A stretch of DNA of 17,287 nucleotides from Rubrobacter sp. Its GTDB lineage: Bacteria > Actinomycetota > Rubrobacteria > Rubrobacterales > Rubrobacteraceae. The stretch lies in assembly GCA_016781885.1 (NCBI GenBank), contig JADDPM010000033.1, positions 1 to 17,287 on the forward strand, in the 5' to 3' direction. The notes below the pieces were generated by a model. That model saw only the letters and a list, made by a program, of their open reading frames with translations. It was not told the DNA's origin and searched no databases. The position numbers and the translations under genes are program-made. Below, piece by piece: positions 1-6,331 of the stretch (its first letter is position 1; the number at the start of each line of letters is the position of its first letter).

Positions 1-1
1 C

Positions 2-892
2 CGCCTTACCGGCACGGAAGGCGCACGTCGCAGCCCTCGCCACCTCCGCTCCGTCGAGGATGCCCTCCACGAGCTCCTGCGTAATTCCCGCGACGCCGGC
101 GCGAACAACATCTATGTAGCCTCCTCCCTCAAAGAGCGCCGCTACCGGCATCTGGTCGTAATAGACGACGGCTGCGGGATCCCCGACACTCACAAGCACC
201 TCGTCTTCGAGCCCGGCGTTACCACCCGCCACCTCGACCCCGTACACGATGGGGAATCCCCCCACGGAGCCGGCCTCTCCCTCTACCACGTAAAAAACGC
301 CGCCCTCACCGCCGAAGTCTTCTCCATCTCCTCGCCGACCGCTATAAAGACCGTCTTCGACACCCACAATTTCCCTGAAAAAAGCCTCCAATCCAACACC
401 CGCCCCTCCAATACCAACCTCCTCGCTACTCTCGCTAACTTCGCCTCCCACAACCCGTCCCGACGCCTCTACCACGGCTCGCCAGCCCGCATCACCTCAC
501 GACTCCTTCAAAAACATATAATACAATTAGATGAGACAGATAAGGGTAGCAGCGCGAAAGACATAGAGCTGGTGAGGGGGGAGGCGACGCGGTTCGGGCT
601 AGAGTTGTCTTCGAGGACGGTGCGGAGGGTTGTCTCCGGGGAGGTTCCGGCGGCGGGGGAGGTGGTAGCTGGCGGGAGGGGAGGGCGTGCGAGACGCAAT
701 AACACCAGGCGGAACGGGGCTGGAGGACCTATACTCTGGGTTGGAGCGAAGGAACTTGCGGAGATACGTACCGTGCTACGGCGGGCCGCGAGATCCAGCT
801 ATCTAGACCTCGCGGAGATAGAGTTCGAGAGGCGCCCTGGCGAGGTCGTCCTGAGAGCATTCGTCTACGAGCCGGAGGAAGAGTATGAGTAG
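2..892 (+). CDS. MutL-like GHKL ATPase, C-terminal part (5' end outside window)
   Basis: The frame starting at base 2 is open from the window edge to the TAG at 890-892, so this is one protein of at least 296 residues whose start lies upstream. The first 110 or so visible residues form a GHKL (Bergerat) ATP-binding fold. The N box is EDALHELLRNSRDAGA, with the Mg-binding Asn in ELLRNS; the G1 box is VVIDDGCGIP; then comes FEPGVTTR and a glycine-rich GAGLSLYHV lid. This resembles MutL more than a histidine kinase, and no H-box is visible. After about residue 170 the sequence becomes basic and Gly/Arg-rich, then ends in an acidic tail. I do not recognise this second half. The stop overlaps the miaB start by 8 bases, implying translational coupling. 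Enterobacteria keep mutL-miaA-hflX together, so a MutL-derived protein here fits, but the function is unknown. Base composition flips sharply at about 510-540. Confidence 0.8.
   Translation, partial: RLTGTEGARRSPRHLRSVEDALHELLRNSRDAGANNIYVASSLKERRYRHLVVIDDGCGIPDTHKHLVFEPGVTTRHLDPVHDGESPHGAGLSLYHVKNAALTAEVFSISSPTAIKTVFDTHNFPEKSLQSNTRPSNTNLLATLANFASHNPSRRLYHGSPARITSRLLQKHIIQLDETDKGSSAKDIELVRGEATRFGLELSSRTVRRVVSGEVPAAGEVVAGGRGGRARRNNTRRNGAGGPILWVGAKELAEIRTVLRRAARSSYLDLAEIEFERRPGEVVLRAFVYEPEEEYE
518..524 (+). repeat. ATAATAC motif, copy 1 (inside GHKL gene)
   Basis: The motif lies in TATAATAC, which matches a -10 hexamer, but no -35 is visible 16-18 bases upstream. It reads in the ATA-ATA-C phase (Ile-Ile-Gln). 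Bases 421-480 contain 31 C and 8 G, and bases 541-600 contain 10 C and 28 G, so it marks an abrupt skew flip. Confidence 0.6.
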
Positions 893-2255
893 TACCACGA
901 ACGCAAGAAATGACGCCAATCACTCCGTCCCGGTTGCCCTCGGCAGGAGACCCTCTTACGGTTCCGCTCCCCCCGTCGCTGCGTCGAAGACGGCGTGCAT
1001 AAGGACGTTCGGTTGCCAGATGAACGTCCACGACTCCGACCGCATGCGCCGGATGGTCCGCGACGCCGGCTACGCCGAAGTCCAACGCTACGAGGACGCC
1101 GACCTTGTCGTCCTCAACACGTGCTACGTCCGCGAGAACGCCGTGGACCGCGTAAAGGGACACCTCGGCGAGTTAAACCGCCTCAAGAGAGAAGGCCGTG
1201 TCAAGAAGGTCGCACTAACCGGTTGCATCGGCGCCGCGGGCGAGTCCGCGGACCTTCAGAAGACCTATGATATAGATTTGATTTTGGCTACCCATAATAC
1301 ATACGAACTAGCAAAGTTTGTCGGGTTACCGGGGATGGACGAAACTTTTACACCGGAACTAAAAGGAATAGAGGGCGAGCACTCGGCATTCGTCACGATA
1401 ATGACCGGCTGCAACTACCAGTGTAGCTACTGCGTGGTTCCGTCGGTGAGGGGTCGGATGATGTGCCGGCCGTTGGAGAACGTGGTGGAGGAGGTACGGC
1501 GGCTGGTCGGGAGCGGCACGCGGTACGTGACGTTGCTTGGGCAGACCGTGGACGCGTGGCGCGGGGAGGATAGCAAGAGATTCTGTGACCTTTTGGAGCG
1601 TGTGTCGGAGGAGGCGCCGAGGGTTTGGTTTACGACGAGCCATCCGTCGAACATGGAGGATCGGACGCTCAGGCTCATCGGCGAGAAGGAAACGTTGGTG
1701 AAGAAGCTGCACCTACCGGTGCAGTCGGGGTCGGACCGGATGTTAAAGATGATGCACAGAGGGTACAGGGCCGATCGGTACAGGCAAAAGATCGAGGTCT
1801 TCAGGGATGCCGTGCCGGACGGGATGCTCTCTACGGACCTAATCGTTGGTCATCCGGGCGAGACCGAAGAAGATCATGAGGAGACCTTGAGGCTCGTTGA
1901 GGACTGCGCCTTCGACTCGGCTTACGTCTTCAAGTTCTCTCCGAGACGGGGGACTGAGGCTGCGGAAATGCCTGGAACGGTGCACGAAGGCGTGGCCCAG
2001 AGACGTTTCATGGAGGTCCTACGGGCGGTTGAACAGAATGCCTTCAGGCGGAACCAGACAAAGGTCGGTAAGGTCGAGGAGATCTACATACGCTACGGTC
2101 GCACCGGAGGCGGTAAAGCGGTAGGCGAGACCTGGAGCGGGCATGCCGTACATGTCCCGACAAACACAACCGCAGGGAGGTATATAACGGCGAAAATAGA
2201 GTCCGCAGGTCCTCACGTTCTCTACGCCCGCGAGCCATCCGGCCCCCCGCGCTGA
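885..2255 (+). CDS. miaB: tRNA-2-methylthio-N6-dimethylallyladenosine synthase MiaB
   Basis: This radical-SAM methylthiotransferase adds the 2-methylthio group to i6A37 in tRNAs reading UNN codons, using two 4Fe-4S clusters. The N-terminal UPF0004 domain has cluster cysteines C44 (FGCQMN), C80 (LNTCYVREN) and C114 (LTGC). The radical-SAM domain has the C176-x3-C180-x2-C183 signature in GCNYQCSYCVVPSVRGR, followed by VTLLGQTVDAW, typical of MiaB rather than RimO or MtaB. The last 70 or so residues fit a TRAM domain. At 456 residues the length is normal apart from a 35-residue low-complexity N-terminal extension. The ATG has a good GGAGGAA ribosome site 4-5 bases upstream and overlaps the preceding stop. 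miaA follows directly in the -1 frame. The gene is only slightly C-biased before about 1260 and strongly G-rich after about 1380, with an AT-rich patch between. Confidence 0.96.
   Translation: MSSTTNARNDANHSVPVALGRRPSYGSAPPVAASKTACIRTFGCQMNVHDSDRMRRMVRDAGYAEVQRYEDADLVVLNTCYVRENAVDRVKGHLGELNRLKREGRVKKVALTGCIGAAGESADLQKTYDIDLILATHNTYELAKFVGLPGMDETFTPELKGIEGEHSAFVTIMTGCNYQCSYCVVPSVRGRMMCRPLENVVEEVRRLVGSGTRYVTLLGQTVDAWRGEDSKRFCDLLERVSEEAPRVWFTTSHPSNMEDRTLRLIGEKETLVKKLHLPVQSGSDRMLKMMHRGYRADRYRQKIEVFRDAVPDGMLSTDLIVGHPGETEEDHEETLRLVEDCAFDSAYVFKFSPRRGTEAAEMPGTVHEGVAQRRFMEVLRAVEQNAFRRNQTKVGKVEEIYIRYGRTGGGKAVGETWSGHAVHVPTNTTAGRYITAKIESAGPHVLYAREPSGPPR
1294..1300 (+). repeat. ATAATAC motif, copy 2 (inside miaB)
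   Basis: It lies in CATAATAC within an AT-rich stretch at about 1265-1345, in the CAT-AAT-AC phase (His-Asn-Thr). The sequence before it is roughly C/G balanced (23 C, 19 G in 1021-1080), while bases 1441-1500 have 10 C and 30 G. Confidence 0.55.
2243..2255 (+). promoter_or_regulatory. C_CCC_CCG slippery heptamer and miaB stop / miaA entry
   Basis: In the miaB frame the codons read GGC-CCC-CCG-CGC-TGA. The heptamer C_CCC_CCG at 2243-2249 fits the X_XXY_YYZ pattern for -1 slippage, one codon before the stop, and the -1 frame is the miaA frame. The only other plausible entry is a CTG at 2252-2254 overlapping the TGA (CTGA). A 6-bp hairpin (2266-2271 with 2281-2286, 9-base loop) lies downstream, somewhat far for a classical stimulator. 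No Shine-Dalgarno sequence is visible before the CTG. Slippage is an inference; a miscounted C-run is the simple alternative. Confidence 0.4.
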
Positions 2256-3121
2256 CGGCCAATTCACGACGCAAGGCCCTCGTCGTCTGCGGCCCAACCG
2301 CCGCCGGCAAGAGCGATCTCGCTGACACCCTCGCGGAAGAGCTATCGAGGATCTGCGGAGCATGGGCAACCACACTCTTGGTCGACTCCATGCAGGTATA
2401 CAGGGAGATACCCTTGATAACCAACCAGCTCCGCGGACGTCCCGCGGAGCTAGCAGGCATAGTCTCGGTGGCCGAGGATTGGACCGTCGCAAGCCACAAA
2501 CAGAGAGCGGAAGCCATTATCTCCTCCCTGCCAGCGGAGGTTCCCTTTGTTCTCGATAGTGGCACCGGCATGTATCTGAACGCGATCCTGCTAGGTATTC
2601 CACTCGCCCCTAAAGTATCGCCGGAGATACGCGCCCGGGCTGAGAGGATAGCCGCCGGAGCGGATAACCCCAGACGCGCAGCCCGGGAGATAGAGCTGAA
2701 CATAGCAGGAGCCCGGGAGCGAGGTTCCATCTGGTCCGGCAAACCACGCTACGGAACCGCGCTCGTCTACATACGCCCCCAGAGGCTCGACTTAGACCAC
2801 AACATCAGAGCTCGCTCCTCCAGGATAGCCCGGGAAGGCCAGCAAGAAGCGAAAGCGCTGGCGGCCTCTGATATATTCCCAAACCCTTCGGTTCGCGAAG
2901 CTATCGGGGTAAAAGAGATGCTCCTCCATGTCTCGGGCTACCTCTCTCGGGAAGAGGCCGAACAGACAGTCGCTACCCGCACCCGAAAACTGGCCCGGCG
3001 CCAGATTCGCTGGTTCGACAAGCTCGTCCGTAGCCTCCCGCAAGAGACTAGAACCCTGATCGTTGAAGACGCTAAAGACCTGAATATTAAACATACAATG
3101 CATGATATAATAGAGGCATGA
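2252..3121 (+). CDS. miaA: tRNA dimethylallyltransferase MiaA, divergent, with no canonical start codon
   Basis: MiaA transfers the dimethylallyl group to A37 of tRNA, making the substrate for MiaB encoded just upstream. Read from CTG 2252 it has 289 residues, close to the usual length of about 300. The P-loop GPTAAGKS is at 14-21, DSMQVYR at 45-51, SGTGMYL at 103-109, AIGVKE at 217-222 and RTRKLARRQIRWF at 243-255, all family hallmarks. The middle is divergent: GTG is preceded by VLDS instead of the usual VGG, and the typical region after DSMQVY is altered. No ATG, GTG or TTG occurs in frame from 2132 until TTG 2378, which lies after the P-loop, so translation must begin at CTG, at another rare codon, or by frameshift from miaB. 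The stop overlaps the hflX start (ATGA). Identity is firm; the start is not. Confidence 0.85.
   Translation: MTANSRRKALVVCGPTAAGKSDLADTLAEELSRICGAWATTLLVDSMQVYREIPLITNQLRGRPAELAGIVSVAEDWTVASHKQRAEAIISSLPAEVPFVLDSGTGMYLNAILLGIPLAPKVSPEIRARAERIAAGADNPRRAAREIELNIAGARERGSIWSGKPRYGTALVYIRPQRLDLDHNIRARSSRIAREGQQEAKALAASDIFPNPSVREAIGVKEMLLHVSGYLSREEAEQTVATRTRKLARRQIRWFDKLVRSLPQETRTLIVEDAKDLNIKHTMHDIIEA
3106..3111 (+). promoter_or_regulatory. TATAAT -10 element immediately before hflX (probable leaderless start)
   Basis: A perfect TATAAT ends 6 bases before the hflX ATG, the spacing expected when transcription begins at the start codon. The only purine-rich stretch before the ATG is GAGG, too close to act as a normal ribosome site. 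No -35 match is evident. The element lies in the last codons of miaA, and the sequence switches to G-rich straight after it. Confidence 0.5.
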
Positions 3122-4404
3122 CGGAGGAGATAGTGGGGCAGGAGTCCGAGAGCAAAGCGGTATTGGTCGCTGCTGGGGAGGATCGCCAGCTACCGGAGCT
3201 AGGCAGGCTTGCTCAGACGTTGGGTCTCGGGGTGGTTGGTGTGTTGGAGCAGGGCAGGCGCGACGGTGTTGGCTACGTGGGGCGTGGAAAGCGCGAAGAG
3301 CTCAAGGAGTTAGTCGAGCGTACCGGCGCGGGCTTGGTAGTAACGGATGACGAGCTCTCGCCTGCGCAGGCGAGGATATTGGAGAAGGTGGCCGGGGTTC
3401 CGGTATTGGACCGGACGCTACTCATCATACGCATCTTCGAAGCGCACGCGCGCGACGCGGCGAGCCGGCTCGAGGTAGAGCTTGCGGAGCTCAGCTACCG
3501 GTTGCCTAGGGTTAAGGGTCGGAACACGGCGTTAAGCCGCCTCGGCGGTGGTGTCGGCACCAGGGGGCCGGGTGAGCAGCAGCTCGAGTACGACCGGCGT
3601 GTGATCCGCGAGAGGATAGAGAGAATTCGCAAGAAGCTGCAAGAAGAGAGGTCCGCCCGTAGAGTTCGCGGTGCGCGCCTGAAGAGAGAGGGTCCTCCGA
3701 GCGTCACCCTGGTAGGCTATACGAATGCTGGCAAGACCACTATCCTAAACACCCTGAGCGGTGAAAGCCGCTCGACGGCAGACAGGCTCTTCGAGACCCT
3801 GGAGACCACCACGCGGCTCGTGTCTGGCGACCATGAAAACTACAAGAATGGCAGATCCTCGGTTCGGCCCGACTTCGTCTTAACCGATACCGTTGGCTTC
3901 ATAAGAAAGCTGCCCACCCAACTCGTGCATTCTTTCGCGAGCACGCTAGAGGCCGCCGCCGACGCCGATATCATCGTCCTGTGTGCCGACGCCGGCAGTG
4001 AGAGTCTGGAAGAGGAGATACGAACCGTCAAGGAGACGCTGGCGGAGACCATCACTGATGTAGATGCGGGAGATGAAAGACACCATGAAGCCGTGCTTTG
4101 TCTGAATAAGTCTGACACCTTGGCCGAAGATAGGCGTCGCGAGCTTAGGAGTAACTACCCTGAATGCATACTGATGAGCGCCAAACGGGATGCAAGTCCT
4201 CTGCTCGGCGCTATAAACGAAGCACTCGCGAGGAGCAGGGTGCGTATGCGGCTCCTCATCCCGCACGCCGAGCACAGGCTCGTGAGCAGTCTCTACGGCA
4301 ACGCGGAGATACACGCTCGCAACGACACCACGCAGGGTATAGATCTGGACGTTACTCTCCCCAAACCTCAGGTTAAAAGGTACGCCGATTACCGAACAGC
4401 CTGA
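3118..4404 (+). CDS. hflX: GTPase HflX
   Basis: HflX is a ribosome-binding GTPase of the TRAFAC class, known to split stalled or stress-inactivated 70S ribosomes. The N-terminal HflX domain covers about residues 15-190 and includes LSRLGGGVGTRGPGE and a basic, coiled-coil-like helix (EYDRRVIRERIERIRKKL). The G domain shows G1 GYTNAGKTT (200-208), G2 region LFETLETTTR (224-233), G3 DTVGF (257-261), G4 NKSD (330-333) and G5 SAK (354-356). At 428 residues the length is normal. The ATG overlaps the miaA stop by ATGA, so the gene can be translated by coupling, but a TATAAT just upstream also suggests its own leaderless transcript. The first 450 bases are clearly G-rich and the rest more C-rich. 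The miaA-hflX neighbourhood is conserved in distant bacteria. Confidence 0.95.
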   Translation: MTEEIVGQESESKAVLVAAGEDRQLPELGRLAQTLGLGVVGVLEQGRRDGVGYVGRGKREELKELVERTGAGLVVTDDELSPAQARILEKVAGVPVLDRTLLIIRIFEAHARDAASRLEVELAELSYRLPRVKGRNTALSRLGGGVGTRGPGEQQLEYDRRVIRERIERIRKKLQEERSARRVRGARLKREGPPSVTLVGYTNAGKTTILNTLSGESRSTADRLFETLETTTRLVSGDHENYKNGRSSVRPDFVLTDTVGFIRKLPTQLVHSFASTLEAAADADIIVLCADAGSESLEEEIRTVKETLAETITDVDAGDERHHEAVLCLNKSDTLAEDRRRELRSNYPECILMSAKRDASPLLGAINEALARSRVRMRLLIPHAEHRLVSSLYGNAEIHARNDTTQGIDLDVTLPKPQVKRYADYRTA

Positions 4405-4411
4405 CCGCAAG

Positions 4412-5164
4412 GTGTTGAGGCTCTTTCCTGAACCAGCCGTCAGGCTGACGTTAAAGGATGTCTACAGAGATGTCTTTTTCCCAGAGCGCAGAGAGAGACC
4501 CTATGTCCTTTTAAATATGGTCTCTTCCTTAGACGGTAAAGCGGTCGTAGAGGGGAAAGCTGGTTTGATAGGAGGCCTAACGGATCGCGCCATCATGAGA
4601 AACCTTCGGGCCCGCGCAGACGCTGTGATGATCGGCGCCGGCACCTTGCGTGCCGAGAAGCTCACGCTGGATGTTCCCGAGGATCTCTCCCTGGAGCGCG
4701 CCTCGCGTGGTCTAAAACCACAACCTTTGGCTGTTGTAGCTACGACATCGGGCAACATCCCTTTAACGCAACACCTACTAAACACCTCTCCAGATAACCT
4801 TCTCATCTTCACCTCTCCCGCAACTCCGTGCTCCCGCCTTACCGAGCTCTCTCGACGGGCTTCCGTCGAAACCTCGGCGAGCTTGCTGGAGACTTTGAGC
4901 CTCCTAAAGCAGCGGCACGCCGTAGGCATACTCCTCGTAGAAGGCGGCCCGTCACTAAACCACGCCCTGATAACTGAGGGTCTCGTTGACGAGCTTTTTC
5001 TGACGCTATCTCCCAAGCTCCTCGGAGGCAAAGGAGAGGGATCTGGCTCGCTCACCATATTAGAAGGCTTGGCCCTCGACCCTGACAAAACCGCTCAGTT
5101 GAACCCCATCTCGATACATCTTTCAGGCAGAGAATTGTTTCTCAGATACTCCCTGCATGGCTGA
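4412..5164 (+). CDS. RibD C-terminal domain (dihydrofolate-reductase-fold) pyrimidine reductase
   Basis: This 250-residue protein belongs to the RibD_C family, NAD(P)H-dependent reductases related to dihydrofolate reductase. Members reduce the ribosylamino-pyrimidine intermediate of riboflavin synthesis or related substrates. Visible hallmarks are LNMVSSLDGK near residue 35, LRARADAVMIGAGTLRAE (about 70-87, nucleotide-binding side) and ILLVEGGPSLNHALITEGLVDELFLTLSPKLLGG (about 173-206). No deaminase domain precedes it, so it is a stand-alone reductase. It begins 7 bases after the hflX stop with GTG 4412, and TTG 4415 is equally possible; no strong ribosome site is visible. It closes the + strand gene series and is followed by a hairpin. 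No riboflavin genes adjoin it, so the exact substrate cannot be assigned. Confidence 0.85.
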   Translation: MLRLFPEPAVRLTLKDVYRDVFFPERRERPYVLLNMVSSLDGKAVVEGKAGLIGGLTDRAIMRNLRARADAVMIGAGTLRAEKLTLDVPEDLSLERASRGLKPQPLAVVATTSGNIPLTQHLLNTSPDNLLIFTSPATPCSRLTELSRRASVETSASLLETLSLLKQRHAVGILLVEGGPSLNHALITEGLVDELFLTLSPKLLGGKGEGSGSLTILEGLALDPDKTAQLNPISIHLSGRELFLRYSLHG

Positions 5165-5185
5165 GTATCTGAACACTGCTGTCTC

Positions 5186-5225
5186 CCCTCAGTTTCCGAT
5201 AAGTGGAATTCTCGGAAACTAAGGG
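5186..5225 (+). terminator. Long hairpin downstream of the RibD-C reductase gene
   Basis: Arms 5186-5199 and 5212-5225 pair over 14 bp with one C/A mismatch, around a 12-base loop; the core AGTTTCCGA/TCGGAAACT is perfect. It starts 21 bases after the stop codon. No T-run follows, so if it ends transcription it is not a standard intrinsic terminator. It could instead be a protein-binding inverted repeat. Confidence 0.5.
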
Positions 5226-5258
5226 CGTCACAAGTTCGATGTTCGATAATGGATAGAC

Positions 5259-5276
5259 TTGCCTTCCTTCAGGCAA
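5259..5276 (+). repeat. Small inverted repeat TTGCCT-N6-AGGCAA
   Basis: Perfect 6-bp arms with a 6-base pyrimidine loop sit about 20 bases upstream of the -35 hexamer of the following promoter. The position would suit an operator. The rest of the 5165-5359 gap shows nothing beyond the hairpin and the promoter. Confidence 0.3.
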
Positions 5277-5295
5277 ATGAGAGCATGGTTCCGCT

Positions 5296-5324
5296 TTGCC
5301 AAATCCCGATAACTAGCCTACAAT
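5296..5324 (+). promoter_or_regulatory. Sigma70-type promoter TTGCCA-N17-TACAAT
   Basis: The -35 TTGCCA (5296-5301) and -10 TACAAT (5319-5324) each match 5 of 6 consensus positions with an ideal 17-base spacer. The predicted start near 5331 leaves a leader of about 30 bases containing an AGGGGGG ribosome site before ATG 5360. This is the best-looking promoter in the window. Confidence 0.6.
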
Positions 5325-5359
5325 GACTTGAGACAAAGAAGAAGTTTAGGGGGGTATCG

Positions 5360-5764
5360 ATGTTGCGGTGCACGAGTTTTCCTGTGAAGTTAGCGCTTGC
5401 GGGGTTTATCCTGACTTGCGTCATGGCTCTTTGGGTTGTGTGGGTGGTCGCGGACCCCAGGGGCGGAACAGGAAAGATAGAGGCCTCTCGCGCGGCTTCT
5501 CAGGGTGACCAGAGCCGCCCCTCCGATTCGAGCCGTTCGCCGAGCGAGAGCCAGCCCTCCGATCCGGGCGGGAGCCAGCCTTCCGGCCAGAATAATAACC
5601 CTTCTTCTGGCGAGACTTCCGGGAGCGGGTCGCCTCCTCCGGACAGTTCTTTGATGGAGGCCGGTGGGCCAGCGGAGGGTCCGCTGCCGAAGATGCCGCG
5701 AGGCGGATGCCCAGAAGAGTTTCCGGTGGAGCAGGTAGATGGCTGCTACGCTGCGTCCCGTTAA
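5360..5764 (+). CDS. Small membrane-anchored or exported protein with C-terminal GGCP...CY motif (first of a pair)
   Basis: The family is not recognised. The protein has 134 residues in three parts. Residues 10-30 are a strongly hydrophobic helix after a short positive N-terminus (signal anchor or signal peptide). Residues 32-97 are a low-complexity Ser/Pro/Gly/Gln/Asn linker without predicted structure, typical of cell-wall spacers. The C-terminal 36 residues begin LMEAGGP and contain PLPKMPRGGCP and CYAASR, with two cysteines, C117 and C129. No lipobox is present: the cysteine in ILTC lacks a G/A/S at -1 and lies mid-helix. ATG 5360 has an AGGGGGG ribosome site and its own promoter. The same C-terminal motif recurs in the next gene, arguing that both are real and act together or in parallel outside the membrane. 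Confidence 0.75.
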   Translation: MLRCTSFPVKLALAGFILTCVMALWVVWVVADPRGGTGKIEASRAASQGDQSRPSDSSRSPSESQPSDPGGSQPSGQNNNPSSGETSGSGSPPPDSSLMEAGGPAEGPLPKMPRGGCPEEFPVEQVDGCYAASR

Positions 5765-5773
5765 CACCATACG

Positions 5774-5785
5774 CTCTAGCTAGAG
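5774..5785. repeat. 12-bp perfect palindrome between the paired small-protein genes
   Basis: CTCTAG followed by CTAGAG gives a loop-free perfect palindrome, 9 bases after the first stop codon and about 30 bases before the next start. It is short, so it may be an operator half-site or chance. No promoter-like hexamers are obvious in this 51-bp gap, so the two genes may be co-transcribed. Confidence 0.3.
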
Positions 5786-5815
5786 GTTCGCAAAACAGGG
5801 AGGGGTTTAGTAGCC

Positions 5816-6286
5816 GTGGGGAGAGTTTTTAGAATGCTCATCATGTGTGGTGTCGTGGCCCTGGTGATAGCAGGGGGTGTAGTAGGACGCCTGGCCTGGG
5901 AGAGCGGTTCGATGGCCGATGATGTAGAGGAGATCTCGGCTCAACGTATGGCCCAGTCCTCCGGCAACCAGCGCACTAGCCAGGCTGACCAAAGGGTACA
6001 GCAACTCCAAGAGCAGTATGGCGATGTCCAATGCACTGATTTCGAGAGCCAGCAGGAGGCCCAGGAGATCTTCGAGCTAGACCAGATCCTCTTCGGCGAC
6101 GAGCTAGACTCCGACGTTAACGGTGTTGCCTGCGATGAAAGCGCCTTTTTCAATAATCAGAGTTCCGGGGGTAATCTCCTCCAAGCTGGTGGTCCTGATG
6201 ATAGCCCCCTACCTCTGATGCCCAATGGTGGGTGTCCCAGAGAGTACCCGATGAAAGCATCTGGTGCGTGCTATTCCTCTAATTAG
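5816..6286 (+). CDS. Excalibur-like calcium-binding exported protein with C-terminal GGCP...CY motif (second of a pair)
   Basis: The protein has 156 residues. Residues 7-27 are a hydrophobic signal or anchor helix, residues 33-68 are a polar Gln-rich, probably helical stretch, and residues 71-109 resemble the Excalibur extracellular calcium-binding domain: C73, DFESQQEAQ, then LDSDVNGVACD with C106 (consensus DxDxDGxxCE, here Asn in the third position). The C-terminus LLQAGGP, PLPLMPNGGCP and CYSSN matches that of the preceding gene, with C140 and C152 at identical C-X11-C spacing. The GTG start 5816 is preceded by AGGGAGGGG about 11 bases upstream; ATG 5834 is an alternative that would shorten the N-terminus by six residues. 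The role is probably extracytoplasmic, perhaps wall-associated; the exact function is unknown. The stop codon lies inside a 36-bp palindrome. Confidence 0.75.
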   Translation: MGRVFRMLIMCGVVALVIAGGVVGRLAWESGSMADDVEEISAQRMAQSSGNQRTSQADQRVQQLQEQYGDVQCTDFESQQEAQEIFELDQILFGDELDSDVNGVACDESAFFNNQSSGGNLLQAGGPDDSPLPLMPNGGCPREYPMKASGACYSSN

Positions 6287-6300
6287 AGGAATAGCACGCA
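6265..6300. repeat. Perfect 36-bp palindrome spanning the 3' end of the second small-protein gene
   Basis: Bases 6265-6282 are the exact reverse complement of 6283-6300. As RNA it would form a 16-bp stem with an AATT loop from either strand. It covers the last six codons plus the stop (TAG 6284-6286) and lies between two convergent genes, so a bidirectional terminator is the simplest reading, although neither side has a clear T-run. Its position 32 bases from the end of a tyrosine-recombinase gene also allows a recombination or protein-binding site. Confidence 0.8.
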
Positions 6301-6331
6301 AACATACATACCTACTCCTATTCTGTATACT

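Noticed and set aside
508..572. Frameshift or gene fusion joint inside the GHKL gene at the composition flip
   Set aside because: The same frame is open from base 2 to 892 with no stop and no need for a shift; similar flips occur inside well-conserved single genes such as plsC.
2044..2742. 232-codon minus-strand open frame across the miaB/miaA junction
   Set aside because: It is antisense to the MiaB C-terminus and the MiaA P-loop, is Ser/Arg-rich, and has no ribosome site.
5360..5764. Lipoprotein reading of the first small exported protein
   Set aside because: The only candidate cysteine (ILTC) lacks G/A/S at -1 and lies in the middle of the hydrophobic helix.
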